Shown here: positions 5,183 through 12,389 of the stretch, in pieces | Layout: each line of letters begins with the position of its first letter | Numbering within the stretch: the first letter of the stretch is position 1 | Assembly (NCBI GenBank): GCA_944387755.1 | Contig: CALXGC010000035.1 | Span: 1 to 26,769, forward strand | Length of the DNA: 26,769 nt | Origin: an uncultured Oscillospiraceae bacterium | GTDB taxonomy: Bacteria > Bacillota_A > Clostridia > Oscillospirales > Oscillospiraceae | Direction of reading: 5' to 3' | Program-made: the position numbers and the translations under genes | Notes under the pieces: model-generated | Database searches by the model: none | What the model was told of the DNA's origin: nothing | Seen by the model: the letters and a program-made list of their open reading frames with translations, nothing else

Positions 5183-5560
5183 ATGGATAGGACATCCAAG
5201 CAAATATTGAAAAAACTGGTTCGCTCCAAAAAAGGAACTGAATATGTGTGTGTCTTCGACCCTGCATGGGAAAGCTTCGGAGATATTGAAATTGAAGCTT
5301 TTGCAAAATTGCTTAAGCGAAGAACTGAAGATGTTCGTGCTGCAGTCCGCTTTCTAGAAGCACAGGGTTTTCTGGAATATCAACGCGGCAACGGAAGAAA
5401 TGTGGGCTTCCATCTCTCGCACATGGGCCTGAACTGGCGGTATTTTCAGCGCAAGCAGCGGCTTGACTATATCGCCGACAAATGGCCGGATTTTATCGCC
5501 TTGATCATTTCCATTCTGTCTCTCATCACATCAGTAGTAGCCTTAACGAAACCGCAATAA
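5183..5560 (+). CDS. winged-helix-like protein with C-terminal membrane segment
   Basis: 125 aa. Residues about 5-75 read as a replication-initiator-like or MarR-like winged helix: IEIEAFAKLLKRRTEDVRAA, VRFLEAQGFLEYQRGNGRNV, where the GFLEY-x-x-GNGRNV part looks like the beta wing. The C-terminus carries one hydrophobic helix (DFIALIISILSLITSVVAL) and a short tail. A DNA-binding domain tethered to the membrane would be unusual for a phage regulator. The ATG at 5183 follows AGAGAGGTATCTTT and lies downstream of its own promoter, so the longer frame (from 5111) is rejected. It is AT-richer than its neighbours and convergent with the 71-aa gene (35-nt 3' overlap). Confidence 0.7.
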   Translation: MDRTSKQILKKLVRSKKGTEYVCVFDPAWESFGDIEIEAFAKLLKRRTEDVRAAVRFLEAQGFLEYQRGNGRNVGFHLSHMGLNWRYFQRKQRLDYIADKWPDFIALIISILSLITSVVALTKPQ

Positions 5561-5741
5561 GAGCGACAGCTTCTAAAATGACTACGGTTCTAAGCCTAGA
5601 AATTCGGACGTCTGCTGTTTGAACCATGCGCCACAGGCAGGAGTAACTTGGAATCTCTACCCCGTTAATGGAGAGCGTTTCTGGTTGCTTTGTGTTCATG
5701 ACTTCCAGGGAATCGACCTCCATCTTGATTTTATTTTTCAT
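5526..5741 (-). CDS. small membrane protein (71 aa), first gene of the leftward early transcript
   Basis: 71 aa: MKNKIKMEVDSLEVMNTKQP, ETLSINGVEIPSYSCLWRMV, then a C-terminal hydrophobic helix (VVILEAVALIAVSLRLLLM). Tail-anchored topology is likely. The ATG at 5741 follows AGAGGGGATGAG and lies about 29 nt after the -10 box of a strong leftward promoter; the longer frame crosses the operator region and the repressor gene. As the first gene under repressor control it may be an early regulator or membrane factor, but no family is recognised. Confidence 0.7.
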   Translation of the reverse strand: MKNKIKMEVDSLEVMNTKQPETLSINGVEIPSYSCLWRMVQTADVRISRLRTVVILEAVALIAVSLRLLLM

Positions 5742-5760
5742 CTCATCCCCTCTTTCACAT

Positions 5761-5821
5761 CTTAGATTCAATATATCACGTCTAAGTTTCGTTGTCAACA
5801 CTTTTTCACAACTGAGTTGTG
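5761..5821. promoter_or_regulatory. operator region of the immunity-type switch
   Basis: Three inverted repeats lie between the divergent promoters: CTTAGA (5761-5766) with TCTAAG (5781-5786); GTTGTCAAC (5791-5799), over the leftward -35; and the perfect palindrome CACAACTGAGTTGTG (5807-5821), 7 nt before the rightward -35. The last two share the half-site GTTG/CAAC. These are the likely binding sites of the XRE-type repressor encoded just to the right. Confidence 0.65.
5770..5798 (-). promoter_or_regulatory. leftward early promoter
   Basis: On the minus strand TTGACA (5798-5793), 17 nt, TATATT (5775-5770). It drives the 71-aa gene and probably the leftward early genes. The -35 lies in the palindrome GTTGTCAAC and the -10 between the arms CTTAGA/TCTAAG, as expected for a repressor-controlled promoter. 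Confidence 0.8.
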
Positions 5822-5828
5822 TTTTTTC

Positions 5829-5857
5829 TTGACTTTTTATCTTGTCTGGGTTAATAT
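5829..5857 (+). promoter_or_regulatory. rightward repressor promoter
   Basis: TTGACT (5829-5834), 17 nt, TAATAT (5852-5857), 29 nt before the repressor ATG. The palindrome ending at 5821 lies just upstream, so the repressor may also control itself. Confidence 0.75.
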
Positions 5858-5886
5858 GTATGCAGAGCAGAGAGGAGGTGAGGGGA

Positions 5887-6327
5887 ATGGGAACCATTGC
5901 AGAGCGTATTGCCCAGTGTGTAAATGAGAGCGGACTTACAAAAACTGCGTTCGCAGAAAAAATCAAGGTAACACAGCAATATGTATCAAATCTCTGTTTG
6001 GGCAAAAAAATTCCCAGCGACCGCACAATTGCGGATATCTGCCGGGAATTTGATGTCAATGAAAATTGGCTGCGCACGGGTGAGGGACCGCCCTATGTGG
6101 GACGCAGCCGGGACGAGGAGTTGGCCTCGTTTTTTGGGAATGTGCTTCGGGGCGAGGACCCCGATTTCCGCCGGCGGTTGCTGTCAGTGTTATCCCGACT
6201 GTCCACGGATGAGTGGACCATGCTGGAACGTATGGCCTGGAGGCTGGTGGACGAGTTTCAGCCGGATCAGGCCAGCCGGGAAGAGGCCATTCCGGAGAAA
6301 GGCAAAAAAAATCCCGGCCCCTCGTAA
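5887..6327 (+). CDS. XRE-family phage-type repressor
   Basis: 146 aa. Residues 1-65 are a Cro/CI-type helix-turn-helix: IAERIAQCVNESGLTKTAFA, EKIKVTQQYVSNLCLGKKIP, then SDRTIADICREFDVNENWLR and TGEGPPY. The 'NENWLRTGEGP' ending is typical of clostridial and other Firmicutes prophage repressors. The C-terminal half is helical and probably mediates oligomerisation; no LexA-type peptidase residues are visible, so control by RecA-driven self-cleavage is unlikely. ATG 5887 has AGGAGGTGAGGGGA directly upstream. It is divergent from the leftward early genes with operators between. The stop codon lies in the loop of the terminator hairpin used by the opposing gene. Confidence 0.9.
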   Translation: MGTIAERIAQCVNESGLTKTAFAEKIKVTQQYVSNLCLGKKIPSDRTIADICREFDVNENWLRTGEGPPYVGRSRDEELASFFGNVLRGEDPDFRRRLLSVLSRLSTDEWTMLERMAWRLVDEFQPDQASREEAIPEKGKKNPGPS

Positions 6328-6336
6328 GGGGGCCGG
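6305..6336 (-). terminator. intrinsic terminator of the 41-aa minus gene
   Basis: Stem CCGGCCCC (6314-6321) and GGGGCCGG (6329-6336), extended by AATC/GATT past a bulged C. On the minus strand it is followed by seven T (plus A6305-6311). The repressor's last codons and TAA lie within the hairpin; there is no T-run on the plus side. Confidence 0.8.
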
Positions 6337-6347
6337 ATTCCGGCGGA

Positions 6348-6473
6348 TCATTTGATCCCCAGGACGAACCGATAGATGGCATTCAGTTTCCGTTTATCCA
6401 TGCCGGACAGGAGAGTCAAAATTTTCTCCACGATCTCCCGCTCCCGCATACCCTCTTCTTCTCTGTGTTCCAT
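6348..6473 (-). CDS. small helical phage-type protein (41 aa)
   Basis: 41 codons: MEHREEEGMREREIVEKILT, then LLSGMDKRKLNAIYRFVLGI and K. The helix-'L-x-x-MD-x-RKL-x-x-IY-x-FV' pattern occurs in many short proteins beside clostridial prophage repressors; role unknown. AGGAGG is 9 nt upstream of the ATG, a strong promoter (6513-6540) precedes it, and an intrinsic terminator starts 11 nt after the stop, so it forms a complete one-gene unit convergent with the repressor. Confidence 0.75.
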   Translation of the reverse strand: MEHREEEGMREREIVEKILTLLSGMDKRKLNAIYRFVLGIK

Positions 6474-6512
6474 CGGCGCGTCCTCCTCTCATGGTCTGCT
6501 GGCCGTACCTCT

Positions 6513-6540
6513 ATTATAGAACATATATTCGAAAAGTCAA
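6513..6540 (-). promoter_or_regulatory. promoter of the 41-aa minus gene
   Basis: Minus strand TTGACT (6540-6535), 16 nt, perfect TATAAT (6518-6513). The spacer holds the AT-rich palindrome-like GAATATATGTTC. Confidence 0.8.
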
Positions 6541-6625
6541 CTAGGAATTTCCACCTTTCCGATAAAACAGACATTGTGACCCCACCGCCGGACGGCGATA
6601 AAATACAAAAAGGGAGAAATGAGAA

Positions 6626-7312
6626 GTGAAAAAGCCAATTTATAAGCGTTGGTGGTTCTGGCTCATCGTTGTGATTGTCGTTCTGGCTATTGCCGGCAGT
6701 TCCGGCGGGGAAAAAGAAACTTCTGCGGACCCCGCCACAGATATTTCGGATACGTCTCAAACAAGCAGCTCTGCCTCACAGTCCATCCAACAGGACGCCT
6801 CTGCGGCAGATCAGTCTGCTGTGTCTACCGGTGAGACCACCTCGAACGAGCCGGCCGTATCACAAGAGTACAGGAACGCTCTGGTGAAAGCAGAGGCTTA
6901 CAGCACCCGCTTGCAGATGTCCAAACAGGCAATTTATGATCAGCTCACCTCGGAGTATGGCGAGGGCTTCCCCGCCGACGCCGCGCAATACGCAGTCGAT
7001 AACCTCCAGGCGGATTATCATGCAAATGCACTGGCAAAAGCGGAGTCTTACAGCGAGCGCTTGCATATGTCCAAGCAGGGAATCTATGACCAGCTCATTT
7101 CGGAATACGGCGAGCAGTTTACCCCCGAAGAAGCCCAGTATGCTGTGGATCATCTTCAGGCAGACTATAATGCAAACGCGCTGGAAAAGGCAAAGAGTTA
7201 CTACTACAACATGAACATGTCTAAGGACGCTGTTTGGGATCAGCTCACTTCAGAGTATGGCGAGCAGTTTACGGCAGAAGAAGCGGATTACGCCATTGCC
7301 AACCTTGAGTAA
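6626..7312 (+). CDS. Ltp-type host-surface protein with three tandem repeats (superinfection-exclusion-like), no lipobox
   Basis: 228 aa from a GTG start. One N-terminal membrane helix (about residues 9-25, WWFWLIVVIVVLAIAG), a Ser/Thr/Gln/Ala-rich stalk (about 28-80), then three ~50-residue repeats starting near 82, 132 and 182, each of the form ANAL-x-KAESYS-x-x-h-x-MSK, YDQL-x-SEYGE, F-x-x-EEAQYAVD-x-LQAD. This is the 'host cell surface-exposed lipoprotein' (Ltp) repeat. The founding member, from Streptococcus thermophilus phage TP-J34, blocks DNA injection by related phages. Ltp is a lipoprotein; this protein contains no cysteine, so it must be held by an uncleaved signal-anchor helix. 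A possible promoter is TAAAAT at 6599-6604 with a poor -35. A terminator follows at 7330. Its position beside the repressor suits a lysogeny-conversion gene. Confidence 0.85.
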   Translation: MKKPIYKRWWFWLIVVIVVLAIAGSSGGEKETSADPATDISDTSQTSSSASQSIQQDASAADQSAVSTGETTSNEPAVSQEYRNALVKAEAYSTRLQMSKQAIYDQLTSEYGEGFPADAAQYAVDNLQADYHANALAKAESYSERLHMSKQGIYDQLISEYGEQFTPEEAQYAVDHLQADYNANALEKAKSYYYNMNMSKDAVWDQLTSEYGEQFTAEEADYAIANLE

Positions 7313-7329
7313 AACTAGCTTCAGGAAAA

Positions 7330-7369
7330 GAGAAAGCCGCCCGGTGTGGGCGGCTTCTCAAAAATTTTT
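7330..7369 (+). terminator. intrinsic terminator after the Ltp-type gene
   Basis: Stem GAGAAAGCCGCCC with GGGCGGCTTCTC (one bulged A), loop GGTGT, then AAAAATTTTT. Lies 17 nt after the stop codon and separates the Ltp-type gene from the recombinase. Confidence 0.85.
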
Positions 7370-7403
7370 GAGCAGAACATTTGTTTTCTAACAGGAGGCG
7401 GCC

Positions 7404-8924
7404 ATGGACCACAAGAACCCCCCGGACCTCACCGGCCTGGACGCGGCGGTCTACCTCCGCAAGTCCCGGATGGAGGAGGGGCTGGCCACCGATGAGGTGC
7501 TGGCCAAACACCAGAAGACGCTGTACAGCTACGCCGCCGCCCACGGCATCCACATCCTGGCGGAGTACCCCGAAGTGGTCAGCGGCGAATCGCTGTACGC
7601 CCGGCCTCAAATGCTCCGGCTGCTCCAGGATGTGGAGGACGGCCAGTACGGCGCCGTGCTGTGCATGGACCTGGACCGGCTCTCCCGCGGGCGGATGAAG
7701 GACCAGGGCGTCATCCTGGACGCCTTCCGGGAATCCGGCACACTCATTATCACCCCGGAGAAAATCTATAACCTGGCGGATGAGATTGACGAGGAGTATG
7801 CGGAGCTGAAGACCTTCATCTCCCGCCGGGAGTACAAGATTATCACCAAGCGCCTGCGCCGGGGGCTCCAGATGTCCATCCAGGACGGCTGTTATGTGGC
7901 AAACGCCCCCTACGGCTACCACAAAGCGATGGTGGACCGCAAGCCCACCCTGGAAATCTACGAACCAGAGGCCAAATTTGTGCGGATGATGTTTGAGCTC
8001 TACGCCAAGGGGTACGGCTGCGTGGCCGTGGCCCGCCACGTCAACGCCCTGGGGGCCCGCCCCCACCGCTCGGCGGAGTTTTCCCGGAACAGCGTGGCTA
8101 AAATATTACGCAATCCGACGTATATCGGGAAAATTGTCTGGAACCAGAAAAAGCACATCCGCAAGGGCGCCCAGGGCAACCAGAAGCATATCACCATCTA
8201 CCAGCCCCGGAATCAGTGGACCATCACCGACGGCCTCCATCCGCCCATCATCAGCCGGGAGCTGTGGGAGACAGTCCAGGCCATCGCCGACGGCCGGTAC
8301 CGCCCCGCCCGGAACGACGGCACGGTGCGCAGCCCCCTGGCCGGACTGGTGAAGTGCGCCAACTGCGGCCAGAATATGCAGCGTATGGTGATGAAGGGCA
8401 GCGCCTATCTGCTGTGTACCCGCCCTGGCTGCTGCGCCTCCACGAAAATCTCCTTGGTGGAGGGGCAGATTCTGAACTACCTCACCGACACTCTGGCCAA
8501 GCTGACCATGGACCAGCCCCAGCACATCCCCGGCCGGGACACCGATGTGCTGGAGACGTCCCTGGCCCAGGTGAAGGACGCCCTGGCCGGCACGGACCGG
8601 CAGAAGAACCGGCTCTATGAGCTGCTGGAGCTGGGGGAATATGACCTGGCGCTCTTCCGGGAGCGCATGGCCGCCGTGAAAGAGAAGCGGGCTGGCCTGG
8701 AAAAGAAGGAGGCGGAGCTGGAGCGCTCCCTGCAGGAAATGCAGTGCTCCAACCCCGCCCTGCTGGCTGAGAAAATCCGCGCCGTCCTGGACGCCTACGG
8801 CACCGCCGACGCCGCGGGGAAAAATGCCCTGCTCAAATCCGTCCTGGAAACCGTCTGGTACAAAAAAGAGAAGAAAACCAAATCTGCCGACTTTCAGCTG
8901 CAATTCCGCCTCCGCGCCATGTAA
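7404..8924 (+). CDS. large serine recombinase (site-specific integrase)
   Basis: 506 aa, normal for a large serine integrase. The resolvase-type catalytic domain opens AAVYLRKSR with the nucleophile Ser21 and carries LDRLSRG at 90-96. The Recombinase domain follows (NAPYGYHK, FSRNSVAKILRNPTYIGKIV), then a zinc ribbon (Cys318, Cys321, Cys338, Cys343/344) and a coiled coil of about residues 390-455 rich in Glu/Lys/Leu. It should integrate the element by attP x attB strand exchange; excision normally needs a separate directionality factor, not recognised here. AGGAGG lies 7 nt before the ATG. It ends exactly at the element-host junction, so its own 3' end probably lies next to attP. Confidence 0.95.
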   Translation: MDHKNPPDLTGLDAAVYLRKSRMEEGLATDEVLAKHQKTLYSYAAAHGIHILAEYPEVVSGESLYARPQMLRLLQDVEDGQYGAVLCMDLDRLSRGRMKDQGVILDAFRESGTLIITPEKIYNLADEIDEEYAELKTFISRREYKIITKRLRRGLQMSIQDGCYVANAPYGYHKAMVDRKPTLEIYEPEAKFVRMMFELYAKGYGCVAVARHVNALGARPHRSAEFSRNSVAKILRNPTYIGKIVWNQKKHIRKGAQGNQKHITIYQPRNQWTITDGLHPPIISRELWETVQAIADGRYRPARNDGTVRSPLAGLVKCANCGQNMQRMVMKGSAYLLCTRPGCCASTKISLVEGQILNYLTDTLAKLTMDQPQHIPGRDTDVLETSLAQVKDALAGTDRQKNRLYELLELGEYDLALFRERMAAVKEKRAGLEKKEAELERSLQEMQCSNPALLAEKIRAVLDAYGTADAAGKNALLKSVLETVWYKKEKKTKSADFQLQFRLRAM

Positions 8925-8945
8925 ATTCGGACTTTTGGAGAGTAT
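8900..8945. other. right attachment junction (attR) of the integrated element
   Basis: The recombinase stop is at 8922-8924, and host-type coding sequence in another frame begins with K-F-G-L-L-E at 8923. The crossover must lie near here. The exact core dinucleotide cannot be fixed without the left junction, which is outside the window. Confidence 0.65.
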
Positions 8946-9705
8946 TAAAGACGCTATATCTTCCGATAAGGACTGCATCGAGGATCTGCGCGTCTATCCC
9001 ACCCGCGGGTGTCAGGAGGCCATTGACCGTGCGGTCTCCGTGCGGGCGGGCAGCGCGGAGCTGCTGTATGCCTATCTGGACGTGGAGCCGGTGGCCTTCA
9101 ACCGGGGCTTCTACACGGTGGATGTGCGGTATTTCTACCGCATCACCGCGGACGCCTTTGTGGGGGCGGCCCGGCCGGTGGAGATCAGCGGTCTGGCGGT
9201 GTTTGACAAGCGGGTGATTCTCTTCGGCAGCGAGGGGAGCGCCAAGGTGTTCTCCTCCCAGGGCCAGGAGAAGGCGCTGGACGTGCAGAATCTGCCCGCC
9301 CGCAGCCTCCCCACCGTGGTGCTGGAGGCGGTGGACCCCATCATTCTGAACATGAAGCTGGTGGACGTGTGCCAGTGCCGCCCCTGTGAGAGCTGCTGTG
9401 AGATTCCCCCCGCCATCTGCGCCTGTTTCCCGGAGGAGCTGGTGACGGGCGGAGACGTCCACCGCCTGTACGTCACCCTGGGCCAGTTCACCATCCTGCG
9501 CATGGAGCGGGACACCCACCTGCTCATGCCCGCCTACGACTACTGCATGCCGGAGAAGGCGTGCGACTGTCAGGGCCCCCAGTGCGGTGAGGACCCCTGC
9601 GAGATCTTCCGCAAGGTCCAGTTCCCCGTGGAGGAGTTCTTCCCCCCCAACAGCGCCTCTCCCGGCTCCGACCGCTGGCAGGACGTCCGCGGGTGCTGCT
9701 CCTAA
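8923..9705 (+). pseudogene. conserved cysteine-rich hypothetical protein, 5' end cut off by element insertion
   Basis: An open frame of 260 codons continues to TAA at 9705: KFGLLESIKDAISSDKDCIE, LRVYPTRGCQEAIDRAVSVR, AELLYAYLDVEPVAFNRGFY, then beta-rich sequence. Two cysteine clusters follow, a C-x-C-x2-C-x2-CC group (VCQCRPCESCCEIPP) and a late group (ACDCQGPQCGEDPC). Good codon use and coherent sequence show it is a real gene, but between the recombinase stop and this text there is no ATG and no ribosome binding site (only an unsupported TTG at 8935). The missing start is therefore expected at the left junction of the element. Function unknown; clustered cysteines suggest metal binding or disulfides. 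A strong terminator follows the stop. Confidence 0.75.
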
Positions 9706-9709
9706 AATA

Positions 9710-9750
9710 CGCAAAAGAAGGCGGCCTGAAAAAGGCCGCCTTCTTTTGCG
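9710..9750. terminator. bidirectional intrinsic terminator
   Basis: A perfect 17-bp stem (9710-9726 with 9734-9750) around the loop TGAAAAA. Each arm contains GAAGGCGGCC or its complement and an A4/T4 run, so it can end transcription from both the truncated gene and the convergent cls gene. Confidence 0.9.
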
Positions 9751-9763
9751 CGCCCCCCGCGCA

Positions 9764-11290
9764 TCACATCAGGGGGGCAAACAGGCGCAGAATGTTCCGG
9801 TAGAGCTGAAGCAGGGGGTTGAGGTGCCGCCACTGGCGCAGGGAGATGGGCTGGCTGACCCGCCGCGTCTCCTCAAAGTCCCGGCGGATGTCCTGGATAC
9901 AGGGGGCCTCGTACAGCCAGACGCCGTCTTCAAAGTGGAGAAACAGGCTCCGGTAGTCCAGATTCACCGTCCCCACCGCGGCAAAGCGGTCGTCCACCAC
10001 AAAGTTTTTGGCGTGGATAAAGCCGGGGGTATACTCATAGATCCGCACCCCGGCCTCCAGCAGAGGCGGGTAGTGGGCGCGGGTCACTTCAAAGACATAG
10101 CGCTTGTCCGGAATATGGGGGGTGATAATACACACGTCGATTCCGGACTTGGCCGCGTTGCACAGGGCGGTGTTGGTGGCCACGTCGATGACCAGATAGG
10201 GGGTTGTGATATAGATATACTTCCGGGCCGCGCGGATCAGATTCAGATAGACCGTCTGCCCCACCGCCTCCCGGTCCAGCGGGGTGTCCGTATAGGGCTG
10301 GACATAGCCGGTCCAGGGGCGGACCGGCGCGGGCTCCGGGCGGAAGCGCCGGAAATCCTCCTCCCGGCCGCAGCAGTGGTCCCACATGGTGAGGAACATC
10401 ACCGTCATGGACCACACCGCGTCCCCCTCCAGCACAATGGCGCTGTCCTTCCAGTGTCCGAAGCGCTCCCGGACGTTGATATACTCGTCCGCCAGGTTGA
10501 TTCCCCCGGTAAAGCCCACTCTGCCGTCGATAATCATGAACTTCCGGTGGTCCCGGTTGTTGAAGCGCAGAGACATCACCGGCACAAACCGGTTGAACAC
10601 CTGGCACTGGATTCCCTTGGCGGCCAGACGCTGGTTATAGTCGCGGGGGAGGGTGAACATGCACCCCATGTCGTCGTAGATCAGGCGCACCTCCACCCCC
10701 TTGGCGGCCTTCTCCTCCAAAATTTCCAGAATGCTGTCCCAAAACACCCCAGGCTGAAGAATAAAATACTCCAAAAAAATATAGCGCTCCGCCCGGCGCA
10801 GCTCCTCCAGCATACGGGGAAACGCCAGGTCTCCCAGGGCGAAGTACTCCGTCTCTGTGTTGGTATAGGCGGGGCAGTGGGCGAAGTTTTCCAGATACCG
10901 GGCCTGTCCGGCGGCGTCCTCCCCCATCACCACCAGGTCCTCCGCCTTGAAGTCCGTCCGCAGGTTCTCCTCGGACTGCTCCGCAATGCGGCTCATCCGC
11001 CGTCTGATGCGCTGGGACACATATCCGCCCCCCACCAGCAGATAGAAAATCCCCCCGAACACCGGAAAGGGCAGCACCAGAATCAGCCAGGCAATCTTAT
11101 ACCCCGGCTCCATCCGGCTTCCCACAATCAGCAGGGCCGCCGCTATGCTCAGCCCGATAAACAGCCAGTACATCCCCGCTGTGTGCTCGGAGAAAAACGT
11201 GACCGTCAGCGCCAGCACCGCCACCTGAGCCAGCAGAGACAGGCCCACAAAAACAGAGCGGTGGAACAGAATATACAGCGCTTTCTTCAT
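9764..11290 (-). CDS. cls: cardiolipin synthase (phospholipase D family)
   Basis: 508 aa, the standard bacterial length. Two N-terminal membrane helices (about 11-33 and 40-57) and a third near 66-87 precede two phospholipase D domains with HKD motifs HRKFMIID (His248, Lys250, Asp255) and HAKNFVVD (His426, Lys428, Asp433). The enzyme condenses two phosphatidylglycerol molecules to cardiolipin and glycerol at the cytoplasmic membrane. GAGAGGAG lies just before the ATG. The gene is 121 nt downstream of the metallophosphoesterase gene on the same strand, with a GC palindrome between. All catalytic residues are present. Confidence 0.95.
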   Translation of the reverse strand: MKKALYILFHRSVFVGLSLLAQVAVLALTVTFFSEHTAGMYWLFIGLSIAAALLIVGSRMEPGYKIAWLILVLPFPVFGGIFYLLVGGGYVSQRIRRRMSRIAEQSEENLRTDFKAEDLVVMGEDAAGQARYLENFAHCPAYTNTETEYFALGDLAFPRMLEELRRAERYIFLEYFILQPGVFWDSILEILEEKAAKGVEVRLIYDDMGCMFTLPRDYNQRLAAKGIQCQVFNRFVPVMSLRFNNRDHRKFMIIDGRVGFTGGINLADEYINVRERFGHWKDSAIVLEGDAVWSMTVMFLTMWDHCCGREEDFRRFRPEPAPVRPWTGYVQPYTDTPLDREAVGQTVYLNLIRAARKYIYITTPYLVIDVATNTALCNAAKSGIDVCIITPHIPDKRYVFEVTRAHYPPLLEAGVRIYEYTPGFIHAKNFVVDDRFAAVGTVNLDYRSLFLHFEDGVWLYEAPCIQDIRRDFEETRRVSQPISLRQWRHLNPLLQLYRNILRLFAPLM

Positions 11291-11344
11291 GGCCTCTCCT
11301 CTCTTCTGCCTTCAGGCTGCTGAACTGGGCGGATAGAGCCCGTT

Positions 11345-11366
11345 GGGGAGGGGCCGGCCCCTCCCC
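11345..11366. repeat. 22-bp perfect GC palindrome
   Basis: GGGGAGGGGCC followed by its exact complement GGCCCCTCCCC, between the metallophosphoesterase and cls. There is no T-run on either side, so it is not a classic terminator; it may be a remnant of the GC-rich intergenic repeats seen elsewhere in the window. Confidence 0.6.
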
Positions 11367-11411
11367 TCTGGCCGCCCCCATAGTTTCACCCCGAAACGCC
11401 CGCGCAATCCC

Positions 11412-11867
11412 TCAGGTTCTGACCAGGGAGCACTGGATCTGCCCCCCGTCCAGGCGGATGACGCCGTAGCTGGAGCGGGCGGCGCCGGGGTTCATCACCC
11501 ACAGGCCGTCCTCCTGCCGCTGGCAGTAGGGCTGATGGGTGTGGCCGAAGAGGAGAATCTCCGCCCCGGCCTTCCGCGCCTCGGCCATCGCGGTCTGATA
11601 GCCGGACTTCACCCGCCACAGGTGGCCGTGGGAGAGCAGAATCACCCGCCCGCCCAGGGTGATGCGCCGGATCAGCGGCTCCATGGTCCAGCCGTCGCAG
11701 TTGCCTGGAACCCTGCAGATGGGGAGCATGGGGAACTCCATGGCCAGCTCCTCCGCGTCCCGCAGCAGGTCCCCCAGGTGGATCACATGGTCCGGCTTGC
11801 CCTCCTCCACAGCCTGCTCCATGGGGAAGAGGGCGCGGTGGGAGTCGGAAAACACGAAAATTTTCAA
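11412..11867 (-). CDS. YfcE/MJ0936-type metallophosphoesterase
   Basis: 151 aa from a TTG start. Calcineurin-like motifs in order: FVFSDSH (Asp8, His10), HLGD, GNCD, LLSHGH and FGHTH. This is the compact metallophosphodiesterase family (MJ0936/YfcE), metal-dependent cytosolic enzymes whose natural substrate is often unknown. The TTG (11867) is chosen because GGAGGTG lies 6 nt upstream and the protein then begins MKIFVFSDSH, as in family members; the frame is open much further upstream but that part is antisense to other genes. Divergent from the small gene at 12036. Confidence 0.88.
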   Translation of the reverse strand: MKIFVFSDSHRALFPMEQAVEEGKPDHVIHLGDLLRDAEELAMEFPMLPICRVPGNCDGWTMEPLIRRITLGGRVILLSHGHLWRVKSGYQTAMAEARKAGAEILLFGHTHQPYCQRQEDGLWVMNPGAARSSYGVIRLDGGQIQCSLVRT

Positions 11868-12035
11868 GTACGTCACCTCCCCGTTCCAGACGCATATACT
11901 GAAACGGAACCAGAAATTTTTGTCCCCATTCTTTTGTGTGTTCCCGCCCCCGTGGGGGGCGAAAACGCCAGGAAAACATTTCGAAACCGGGAACGCAAAA
12001 GGGAATTGGGCGCATTTTTTAAGGAGTGAACAGAC

Positions 12036-12287
12036 ATGCAGGGATCTTTCAAGCCTCCCGCCGGCGAGGAGGCCCGCCGCGCCCTCTCTCAGCTGGCCCA
12101 GTCGGGGGACGCCAGGCGGCTGGCCGCGCTGGTCCAGCGGAGCGGCGGGACCCAGGCCGCCCAGGCGGCGGCAAAGGGGTCGCCGGAGCAGCTCATGGGC
12201 CTGGTAAGCCAGCTTATGGGGACCAAGGAGGGGGCGGAACTGGTGGAGCGCCTGCGCCGCCAGGCGGAGAAGGCTGGTCTGTCCTGA
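12036..12287 (+). CDS. hypothetical small helical protein (83 aa)
   Basis: 83 aa: MQGSFKPPAGEEARRALSQL, Ala/Gln-rich middle, then SPEQLMGLVSQLMGTKEGAE and LVERLRRQAEKAGLS. It is predicted to be almost entirely helical and soluble. AAGGAGTG lies 8 nt before the ATG. It is the first of three co-oriented small genes (12036, 12390, 12772) that appear to form one unit. I associate similar trios with spore-forming Clostridia, but cannot name a family or function. Confidence 0.75.
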   Translation: MQGSFKPPAGEEARRALSQLAQSGDARRLAALVQRSGGTQAAQAAAKGSPEQLMGLVSQLMGTKEGAELVERLRRQAEKAGLS

Positions 12288-12303
12288 AAACCTTGTCCCA
12301 ATT

Positions 12304-12346
12304 CTCCTGTCTGTTCCCGCCCCGCAGAGGGCGGGAAGGACAGGAG
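12304..12346 (+). other. long imperfect hairpin between two co-oriented genes
   Basis: CTCCTGTC pairs with GACAGGAG (8 bp) and, past an internal loop, CCCGCCC pairs with GGGCGGG (7 bp) around CGCAGA. It lies 16 nt after one stop codon and 43 nt before the next start. With no T-run it is not a strong terminator; it could stabilise or process the mRNA. Confidence 0.5.
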
Positions 12347-12389
12347 ACGCTTTAAACCTGGGAAAAACCTTCGGGAGGGGGAAGCGGAC

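Noticed and set aside
9587..11323. Long plus-strand open frame (578 codons)
   Set aside because: Antisense to cls, whose catalytic motifs are intact; a GC-rich mirror frame.
11345..11366. Terminator between the metallophosphoesterase and cls
   Set aside because: A perfect palindrome but with no T-run in either direction; kept only as a repeat.
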